NCBI GenBank assembly: GCA_016208745.1
Contig: JACQXN010000012.1
Location: 6,681 to 38,725, forward strand
Direction: 5' to 3'
Source: Candidatus Portnoyibacteriota bacterium
GTDB taxonomy: Bacteria; Patescibacteriota; Minisyncoccia; Portnoybacterales; GWB1-42-6
DNA: 32,045 nucleotides
Both the position numbers and the translations under genes were made by a program. A model generated the notes under the pieces. It ran no database searches. It saw only the letters and a list, made by a program, of their open reading frames with translations, and was not told where the DNA came from. This document shows positions 25,538-32,045 of the stretch, one piece after another (positions within the stretch are counted from its first letter, which is position 1; each line of letters begins with the position of its first letter).

Positions 25538-25577
25538 AAAAAATCCGAGTCCGCCCTGGGCGGGCGAAGGATTTTTT
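25538..25577 (+). promoter_or_regulatory. Attenuator-like hairpin in the rpsL leader
   Basis: AAAAAATCC 25538-25546 ... GTCCGCCC-tg-GGCGGGC ... GGATTTTTT 25569-25577. Confidence 0.6.
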
Positions 25578-25628
25578 GGTTACAAGATTATATAGAGAAT
25601 TCCATCTTAAAATTTTAAGCACATTAGC

Positions 25629-26039
25629 ATGCCGACTATTCATCAACTAATCAAACGTCCTAGAAAAATCGTAAAATATAAGCCCAAGGCTCCAGCGCTT
25701 TGGCGCGGTTTTAATGTTTTAAAAAACAGGCCGTCAAGGTTTCCTTCGCCATTTAAACGGGGAGTTTGCACAAAAGTTACAACTACTACTCCCAAAAAAC
25801 CAAATTCCGCTTTGCGCAAAGTGGCTAGGGTTCGTTTAACAAATGGAATGGAGGTAACCGCGTATATTCCCGGTGAAGGGCATAATTTACAAGAGCATTC
25901 AGTTGTAGTTATAAGAGGCGGCAGGGTTAAAGACTTACCCGGTGTCAGATATCATATTGTGCGTGGAGTGCTGGATACAGCTGGAGTCGATGGGAGAAAA
26001 CAGCAAAGGAGCAAATATGGAGCCAAAAGACCTAAATAA
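25629..26039 (+). CDS. rpsL: 30S ribosomal protein uS12
   Basis: '[12 protein letters not shown]', '[62 protein letters not shown]'. Confidence 0.98.
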   Translation: MPTIHQLIKRPRKIVKYKPKAPALWRGFNVLKNRPSRFPSPFKRGVCTKVTTTTPKKPNSALRKVARVRLTNGMEVTAYIPGEGHNLQEHSVVVIRGGRVKDLPGVRYHIVRGVLDTAGVDGRKQQRSKYGAKRPK

Positions 26040-26044
26040 CAATT

Positions 26045-26175
26045 AACCTAATTACTCTAATTTCTAATTGACCTAAATAATTCTCAATAAAAATCTAAAT
26101 TCTGAATGTTTAAATTTCAAAATTAGACATTTAAAAATTGGGATTTTATTAGAAATTAGTAATTAGAAATTGGGG
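26045..26175. repeat. Intergenic imperfect hairpin (H4)
   Basis: CTAATTACTCTAATTTCTAATTG on the left, ATTAGAAATTAGTAATTAGAAATTGGG on the right. Confidence 0.6.
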
Positions 26176-26224
26176 GTTGAACCAGATCTATTAGAAAGAA
26201 TAAAATTCTAAACCCGATAAAGTT

Positions 26225-26689
26225 ATGAGAAGAAAGAGAAACTTCCAGAGGGAAATACTGCCTGATCCAAAATATCAAAATATTTTGGTGGCAAAATTTA
26301 TCAATCATTTAATGACTGAGGGCAAAAAATCAACTGCCCAGAGGGTTCTTTACGATGCCTTTGATTTAATTGGCGAACAGAAAAAAGATCCCCTGGCAAT
26401 TTTTGATGAAGCAATTAAAAATGTTTCCCCGATTCTTGAGGTTAAATCACGCCGAATCGGCGGCGCTAACTATCAGGTGCCTCGCGAAGTCAGAGGCGAA
26501 AGAAAAATCGCTTTGGCAACAAGGTGGCTTTTAACTGCATCAAGGTCACGTAAAGGCATGCCGATGTCAAAACGATTGGCCGAAGAATTTTTAGCAGCCA
26601 GCCGAAATGAAGGCGCGGCGATTAAGAAGAAACAAGATACACATCGGATGGCCGAAGCTAATAAGGCTTTCGCGCATTTTTCCTGGTAA
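26225..26689 (+). CDS. rpsG: 30S ribosomal protein uS7
   Basis: 'LVAKFINHLMTEGKKSTAQRVLYDA', 'RRIGGANYQVPREVRGERKIALATRWL'. Confidence 0.98.
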   Translation: MRRKRNFQREILPDPKYQNILVAKFINHLMTEGKKSTAQRVLYDAFDLIGEQKKDPLAIFDEAIKNVSPILEVKSRRIGGANYQVPREVRGERKIALATRWLLTASRSRKGMPMSKRLAEEFLAASRNEGAAIKKKQDTHRMAEANKAFAHFSW

Positions 26690-26696
26690 TTTTGAA

Positions 26697-26780
26697 AATT
26701 GAAAATTAAAAATTAAGAAGGAAAAACGATAATTCAAAATTAGAAACCGGTTTTTAATTCTTCATTTTTACTTTTTCATT
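26697..26780. repeat. Intergenic imperfect hairpin (H2), similar to H1
   Basis: GAAAATTAAAAATTAAGAAGGAAAAAC left, TTTTTAATTCTTCATTTTTACTTTTTCATTTGAG right. Confidence 0.65.
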
Positions 26781-26786
26781 TGAGCT

Positions 26787-28892
26787 ATGCGAACCTTTCC
26801 TTTAGAAAAAACTAGAAATATCGGCATTATTGCCCATATTGACGCCGGCAAAACCACAGTTTCTGAGCGGGTTCTTTTTTATACTGGAAAAAAACACAAA
26901 ATCGGCGAAGTTCATGAGGGCGAGGCAGAAATGGACTGGATGGAGCAAGAGAGGGAGCGAGGCATAACAATTACTGCCGCGGCTACTACATGTTTTTGGC
27001 CCCAAGAGCCAAAAGATAAAACCTGTCAGATAAATATCATCGATACGCCCGGCCACATTGATTTTACGGTTGAGGTCCAGCGTTCTTTAAGAGTGCTTGA
27101 CGGAGCAGTGGTTGTTTTTGACGGCGTGGCTGGAGTTGAGCCGCAATCAGAGACTGTCTGGCATCAGGCAGATAAATACAAAGTGCCGCGGATGTGTTTT
27201 ATTAATAAGATGGACCGCATGGGCGCTAATTTTGAAAAGAGCCTAAGGTCAATTCACGAAAGGTTAACGCCTAATGCCGTTCCGGTTAATCTTCCTATCG
27301 GCGCTGAAGATAATTTTTCTGGTTTAATAGACCTTTTTAAAATGAAAGCTATTAGATTTGAAGGCGCCAACGGCGAACTTATGAAAAGCGAGGAAATCCC
27401 TGCTGAACTTAAAGAAAAGGCGGAAAAATATCGCCATGATTTAATTGAAAAGATTGTTGAGCAAGATGACGAATTAACTAGCCAATATTTAGAAGGAGCA
27501 GAAATTAGCGAAGATGAATTGAAAAGAGTTTTGCGACAAGCGACAATTAATTCAAAGCTGGTTCCGGTTTTAACTGGTTCTGCTTTGAAAAACAAAGGAG
27601 TGCAATTGATGCTGGACGCGGTAGTTGATTACTTGCCGTCGCCGGCTGACTTGCCGCCAGTTGAGGGATTTGATTTAAAAGATGAAACTAAAAAAATAGT
27701 TAGAAATCTAATTGATGATGAACCATTTGCTGCTTTGGCTTTTAAAGTGGCGACTGATCCTTTTGTCGGCCAGCTGACATTTTTCAGAATTTATTCAGGG
27801 GTTTTAAGGGCCGGCTCGTATGTTTTAAATTCAAGCTCTCTGGAAAAAGAAAGAATCGGACGGATTTTAAGAATGCATTCAAAGCACAGGGAGGAAGTGA
27901 AAGAAATGTATAGCGGTGAAATTGCCGCAACTGTTGGTTTAAAAGCCACGGGCACAGGCGATACTCTTTGTGACCCGGATAATCCGATAATTTTGGAAAA
28001 AATTGTTTTTCCTGAGCCAGTCATTTCTGTCGCCATTGAGCCAAAAACAAAGGCTGATCAGGAAAAAATGGGCACTGCTCTGCGCCGCTTGGCCGAAGAA
28101 GACCCGACCTTTAGAATTCGCGGCGACGCAGAAACCGGCCAAACAATTATTGCTGGCATGGGCGAATTGCATCTGGAGATTATCGTTGACAGAATGCTTC
28201 GCGAATTTAAGGTTGAAGCCAATGTCGGCCGTCCGCAAGTCGCTTATAAGGAAACGATTAAAGGTACAGCCGAAGCAGAAGGCAAATATGTCAGACAAAC
28301 CGGCGGTCATGGTCAATATGGTCATGTTTGGTTAAGAGTAGAGCCGCGCGAGCGAGGAGCGGGATTTGAATTTATTGACGAGATTAAAGGAGGCATTATT
28401 CCGCAAGAATTCATTCCAGCCGTTAAAAAAGGCATTCAAGAGGCAATAGATAAAGGCGTTTTGGCTGGCTATCCGGTGGTTGATTTGAGCGTCAGCCTTT
28501 ATGACGGCTCTTATCATGATGTTGATTCTTCCGAGGTTGCCTTTAAGATCGCTGGTTCAATGGCTTTACAGGAAGCAACTAAACGAGCTAAACTAGTTTT
28601 GCTTGAACCGATTATGAAACTTCAGGTGATAACTCCAGAGCAATTTATGGGAGATGTGATTGGCGATATTAGCGCCAAAAGAGGCCAGATTGATGATATA
28701 GAGGAAAGAGGCGAAGGCGCTTTCCGCACCAAAGTCATAAATGCTAAAGTTCCTTTGGCTGAAATGTTTAGTTATGCCACCAATCTAAGATCAATGACGC
28801 AGGGCAGGGCAACATCTACAATGGAATTTGATCATTACGCCGAAGTGCCAAATAATATTGCGCAACAGATTGTGGAGGGAAAGCGGAGATAG
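26787..28892 (+). CDS. fusA: Elongation factor G
   Basis: '[25 protein letters not shown]', '[17 protein letters not shown]', '[13 protein letters not shown]'; full length. Confidence 0.98.
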   Translation: MRTFPLEKTRNIGIIAHIDAGKTTVSERVLFYTGKKHKIGEVHEGEAEMDWMEQERERGITITAAATTCFWPQEPKDKTCQINIIDTPGHIDFTVEVQRSLRVLDGAVVVFDGVAGVEPQSETVWHQADKYKVPRMCFINKMDRMGANFEKSLRSIHERLTPNAVPVNLPIGAEDNFSGLIDLFKMKAIRFEGANGELMKSEEIPAELKEKAEKYRHDLIEKIVEQDDELTSQYLEGAEISEDELKRVLRQATINSKLVPVLTGSALKNKGVQLMLDAVVDYLPSPADLPPVEGFDLKDETKKIVRNLIDDEPFAALAFKVATDPFVGQLTFFRIYSGVLRAGSYVLNSSSLEKERIGRILRMHSKHREEVKEMYSGEIAATVGLKATGTGDTLCDPDNPIILEKIVFPEPVISVAIEPKTKADQEKMGTALRRLAEEDPTFRIRGDAETGQTIIAGMGELHLEIIVDRMLREFKVEANVGRPQVAYKETIKGTAEAEGKYVRQTGGHGQYGHVWLRVEPRERGAGFEFIDEIKGGIIPQEFIPAVKKGIQEAIDKGVLAGYPVVDLSVSLYDGSYHDVDSSEVAFKIAGSMALQEATKRAKLVLLEPIMKLQVITPEQFMGDVIGDISAKRGQIDDIEERGEGAFRTKVINAKVPLAEMFSYATNLRSMTQGRATSTMEFDHYAEVPNNIAQQIVEGKRR

Positions 28893-28936
28893 CAGAATAA
28901 ATTAAAGATTCAAAGTTAAAAGTTAAAAATTAATGA

Positions 28937-28966
28937 GTGAAAAATTTTTGAACAAAAATTTTTCAC
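28937..28966. terminator. Hairpin inside the fusA-downstream repeat (H3)
   Basis: GTGAAAAATTTTT-gaac-AAAAATTTTTCAC, 13-bp perfect stem. Confidence 0.7.
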
Positions 28967-29021
28967 GAATTCCTAAATTTTACCTTTTTCATTTTCAACT
29001 TTTAATTTGAGCGAAGCGATC

Positions 29022-29327
29022 ATGTGGGAAACCATAAAAAGAGTATTGCAAAAACAAAAAGGAACTTGTATTATTATAGAAGAAGGAAAGCCGGCATACG
29101 TGGTGGTGAGTTTTTCTGAATACCAAAAATTCTTAGATAGTGGGCCAGAACCCAGAGAGCCTTTTGAGGTTAAGGTCGGGGCTAATATTTCTGAAGAGCA
29201 GCTATTGGAAAAAATAAATCAGGAAATAACAGACTGGAAAGTCGCCCAAGTCGAAGAGCAGGCAGCGCAAAGACTAGCTGAAGAGGCCTTGGATGAAGAG
29301 GTTAAAATTGAAGACTTGCCAATATAG
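29022..29327 (+). CDS. Phd/YefM antitoxin-like small protein
   Basis: 'MWETIKRVLQKQKGTCIIIEEGKPAYVVVSFSEYQKFLD' resembles a Phd/YefM N-terminus; ATG 29022 preferred over TTG 29007, which lies in the repeat arm. Confidence 0.55.
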   Translation: MWETIKRVLQKQKGTCIIIEEGKPAYVVVSFSEYQKFLDSGPEPREPFEVKVGANISEEQLLEKINQEITDWKVAQVEEQAAQRLAEEALDEEVKIEDLPI

Positions 29328-29436
29328 CTATAGATAAAGGATCGGCGCTAATAAATATGGGAGGGCATTTTTATTGACAAAAGGTGAATTTAGCTATAGA
29401 ATCATAATTGCTTTTAATATATAATAAATTTAATTT

Positions 29437-29530
29437 ACAGAATACAGATTAGTGCAGATATACAGATAAAGAATTGCTTTTAAGCGGCAATTGTCCATCT
29501 GTATATCTGTAGATAATCCGTAATCTGTAG
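29437..29530. repeat. Intergenic imperfect hairpin upstream of tuf (H5)
   Basis: ACAGATTAGTGCAGATATACAGATAAAGAATTGC / GCAATTGTCCATCTGTATATCTGTAGATAATCCGTAATCTGTAG. Confidence 0.75.
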
Positions 29531-29537
29531 AGAAATC

Positions 29538-30731
29538 ATGGCAGAGAAATTTGAGCGCACAAAACCCCATTTAAATGTGGGAACCATTGGTCACGTTGAC
29601 CATGGCAAAACAACTTTAACAGCTGCAATGCTGCATGTTTTAAGTTTGGCCGGCCTTAAGGCAACAGAGCGGAGCGTTGATCAAATTGACTCAGCTCCAG
29701 AAGAAAAGGCTCGTGGGATAACGATTGCCACTTGTCATGTTGAATACGAAACAGCCAGTCGTCATTATGCTCACATTGATTGCCCGGGGCACGCCGATTA
29801 TATTAAAAACATGATTACTGGTGCCGCTCAAATGGATGGCGCGATTTTAGTAGTGGCCGCCACTGATGGCGCGATGCCTCAAACAAGAGAGCATATTTTG
29901 CTTGCCAGACAGGTTGGCGTGCCGGCAATTGTCGTGTTTTTAAACAAAGTTGACCAAGTTGACGATCCTGAACTCGTTGATTTAGTTGAGCAGGAAATCA
30001 GAGAACTTTTAACCAAATACGAATTTCCTGGCGATAAAACTCCTATTATTCGCGGCTCGGCGCTTAAAGCTCTTAGCGCAAAATCAGCTGATGAAGAAGC
30101 GGCCAAACCGATTATGGAATTGGCTAAGGCATTGGATGAATTTATTCCAGAGCCGGCCAGAAATACAGATCAGCCTTTGTTGATGCCAATTGAAGACATC
30201 TTTTCTATTGAGGGTCGCGGCACAGTTGTCACAGGGAGAATTGAGAGAGGTATCGTGAAAGTTAATGATGAGATAGAAGTCGTTGGGCTAAAACCAACTC
30301 AAAAAACTGTGGTCACCGGCATTGAAATGTTTAATAAATCATTAGACGAAGGAAGAGCTGGTGATAACGCAGGCATTTTACTGCGCGGTTTGAAAAAAGA
30401 GGATGTTGAAAGAGGTCAGGTTATTGCTAAACCCGGCTCTATCACTCCGCATACTGAATTTGATGGTGAAATATATATTCTAACCAAAGAAGAAGGCGGC
30501 AGACATACGCCATTCTTTAAGGGTTATAAGCCCCAGTTTTATGTCAGAACAACCGATGTAACCGGCGAAGTTGAATTGCCCGAAGGCACAGAAATGGTTA
30601 TGCCCGGCGACACAGTGAATTTAAAGGTCAAATTAATCGGGCCCGTGGCCATGGAAGAAAAAATGCGCTTCGCTATCAGAGAAGGCGGGCATACTGTTGG
30701 CGCTGGCGTTGTTACCAAAGTCATTAAATAA
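29538..30731 (+). CDS. tuf: Elongation factor Tu
   Basis: '[22 protein letters not shown]', 'EEKARGITI', '[26 protein letters not shown]'. Confidence 0.98.
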   Translation: MAEKFERTKPHLNVGTIGHVDHGKTTLTAAMLHVLSLAGLKATERSVDQIDSAPEEKARGITIATCHVEYETASRHYAHIDCPGHADYIKNMITGAAQMDGAILVVAATDGAMPQTREHILLARQVGVPAIVVFLNKVDQVDDPELVDLVEQEIRELLTKYEFPGDKTPIIRGSALKALSAKSADEEAAKPIMELAKALDEFIPEPARNTDQPLLMPIEDIFSIEGRGTVVTGRIERGIVKVNDEIEVVGLKPTQKTVVTGIEMFNKSLDEGRAGDNAGILLRGLKKEDVERGQVIAKPGSITPHTEFDGEIYILTKEEGGRHTPFFKGYKPQFYVRTTDVTGEVELPEGTEMVMPGDTVNLKVKLIGPVAMEEKMRFAIREGGHTVGAGVVTKVIK

Positions 30732-30757
30732 CATAATTTTTTAGGTTCTTTTCAACA

Positions 30758-31105
30758 ATGCCGTCAACAACCAAAAAGAAAGAAAAAGCAGAAGAAGAAA
30801 TTAAGCAGAAGATCCGTATTAAAATCCGGGCCTATGATCACAAAGTTATTGATCAGTCTGTCCGGCAGATTGTGGATACGGTTTTGCGATACGGAGCCAG
30901 CATTTCAGGTCCGGTGCCCTTGCCGACCGAGATTCATAAATATACGGTTAATCGTTCTACCTTTGTCCATAAGGACGCCAGAGAGCAATATGAAATGCGG
31001 ATGCATAAACGTCTGATTGATATCTTAAACCCCAACCCCAAAGTGATTGATGCCTTGATGAATTTGAATTTGCCGGCCGGGGTTGATATTGAAATCAAAA
31101 TGTAG
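30758..31105 (+). CDS. rpsJ: 30S ribosomal protein uS10
   Basis: '[25 protein letters not shown]...[39 protein letters not shown]'. Confidence 0.97.
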   Translation: MPSTTKKKEKAEEEIKQKIRIKIRAYDHKVIDQSVRQIVDTVLRYGASISGPVPLPTEIHKYTVNRSTFVHKDAREQYEMRMHKRLIDILNPNPKVIDALMNLNLPAGVDIEIKM

Positions 31106-31150
31106 CATGCGAATGGCGTAAATTCACACGAATACGCCCATGCGAATAGA
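31106..31150. repeat. Dispersed hairpin repeat, copy 3
   Basis: CATGCGAATGGCGTAAATTCACACGAATACGCCCATGCGAATAG. Confidence 0.85.
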
Positions 31151-31163
31151 AAATATGTTTCTT

Positions 31164-31210
31164 TTGGCGGTCTTATTTTTTGCAGGTTGCGCAAAAAATA
31201 AGACCGCCAA
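31164..31210. terminator. 20-bp perfect hairpin between rpsJ and rplC
   Basis: TTGGCGGTCTTATTTTTTGC 31164-31183 / GCAAAAAATAAGACCGCCAA 31191-31210, loop AGGTTGC. Confidence 0.75.
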
Positions 31211-31276
31211 GGTTACAACAATCAATCCCAATTTATTATTCTTTTTAACCTATAACACTTGTGTCGGATAGTTCAG

Positions 31277-31306
31277 AAAAACTCGGGCTAGACCTGAGTT
31301 TTTATT
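31277..31306 (+). promoter_or_regulatory. Attenuator/terminator-like hairpin directly upstream of rplC
   Basis: AAAAACTCGGG-ctaga-CCTGAGTTTTT (11 bp, one G.U) then ATTT; ends about 16 nt before the rplC ATG. Confidence 0.7.
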
Positions 31307-31321
31307 TGGAAAATTTAAGTT

Positions 31322-31933
31322 ATGAAGTTTATCTTGGCCAAAAAAATAGGAATGTCGCAGATTTTTGACGAGCAGGGGAATGTTGTGCCCGTGACGCTTG
31401 TTGAGGCTGGGCCATGCGTGGTCACGCAAGTTAAAACAAAAGACAGCAAGGATGGATATGATGCGGTTCAGATTGCTTTTGGAAGTAAAAAAAGAACGAA
31501 TAAACCGCAAGCCGGACATCAAAAAAAAGCCAATATTGATAAAGCAAAATGGCTGAGAGAATTTAGAGTGGAGAATCTAGAAGTTAAATTAGGTGATCAA
31601 GTAAAAGCCGATGTTTTTAAAGAAGGGGATTTTGTGAAGGTGAGCGGATTAACAATCGGCCGCGGGTTTTCCGGAGTTGTTAAGCGCCATAATTTCGGCG
31701 GCGGGCCAAAATCGCACGGCCAGAAACACGGCTTGCGCGCGCCCGGTTCAATCGGCGCCACCTTTCCCGAAAGAGTTCCCAAAGGCCGCAAAATGGCTGG
31801 CCGCTACGGCGGAGAGAGAGTGACGGTTAGAGGCTTAAAAATAGCGAAAGTAGATTTGGAAAATAATATAATTGCAATTAGGGGAGCCGTGCCTGGAAAA
31901 CGAGGGACGTTGTTGGAAATACAGAGCGTGTAG
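31322..31933 (+). CDS. rplC: 50S ribosomal protein uL3
   Basis: 'KFILAKKIGMSQIFDEQGNVVPVTLVEAGPCVVTQ', 'VKRHNFGGGPKSHGQKHGLRAPGSIGA'. Confidence 0.97.
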   Translation: MKFILAKKIGMSQIFDEQGNVVPVTLVEAGPCVVTQVKTKDSKDGYDAVQIAFGSKKRTNKPQAGHQKKANIDKAKWLREFRVENLEVKLGDQVKADVFKEGDFVKVSGLTIGRGFSGVVKRHNFGGGPKSHGQKHGLRAPGSIGATFPERVPKGRKMAGRYGGERVTVRGLKIAKVDLENNIIAIRGAVPGKRGTLLEIQSV

Positions 31934-32022
31934 AATACTGCGAAATACGAAAGGGTACGAATATGCGAAATTCCAAAAAAACATTTTTCGTACTTTCGTA
32001 TGATTTCGTATTTCGTAGTTAA
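31934..32022. repeat. Intergenic imperfect hairpin made of CGAAATACGAA words (H6)
   Basis: ACTGCGAAATACGAAAGGGTACGAA left, TTTCGTACTTTCGTATGATTTCGTATTTCGTAGT right. Confidence 0.75.
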
Positions 32023-32045
32023 AATAAAAAACGCCATCGCGGTTT

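Noticed and set aside
27254-28517. Antisense ORFs within fusA
   Set aside because: Shadow ORFs opposite a highly conserved full-length gene.
1-32045. CRISPR array
   Set aside because: No regularly spaced direct repeats with unique spacers; repeats seen are iterons or intergenic hairpins.

Overview
The window reads as a Patescibacteria/CPR-like (Parcubacteria-style) chromosome segment; the taxonomy is inferred from gene content and style only. It has two parts. (1) About 1-13020 is the right-hand part of an integrated phage-like or satellite-like element. It carries a sigma-70-like C-terminal fragment, a PrimPol-type primase, a RepA/AAA_25-type helicase, an iteron-rich candidate origin, TerS-like and TerL genes separated by about 600 bp of structured non-coding DNA, a scaffold-like acidic protein, several small unknown proteins, a frameshifted collagen-like gene, an HTH + HEPN-like gene pair, a candidate pseudoknotted small RNA, a small serine recombinase and a large serine integrase. 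No portal, major capsid or tail gene is recognisable. The integrase stop codon lies 9 nt upstream of a 5'-truncated comEC whose homology starts at the conserved '(S)xYNITII' motif, so the element appears to have integrated into comEC. (2) 13021-32045 is host chromosome: comEC 3' part, an MBL-fold ComEC-like protein, ndk, a response regulator, a MASE3/PAS histidine kinase, a PAS-GGDEF protein, a candidate 6S RNA, a cassette of small Cys-rich or unknown proteins with strong Shine-Dalgarno sites, tRNA-Pro(GGG), a trypsin-like protease, bL28, an M50 protease, and the str/S10 operon (rpsL, rpsG, fusA, a Phd-like ORF, tuf, rpsJ, rplC). Many intergenic gaps in the host part hold large imperfect hairpins and dispersed repeats. 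The best leads are the comEC integration site, the capsid-less TerS/TerL module with structured intergenic DNA, the interleaved-stem small RNA at 10206-10312, the small-protein cassette at 20577-22655, and the intergenic hairpin families.
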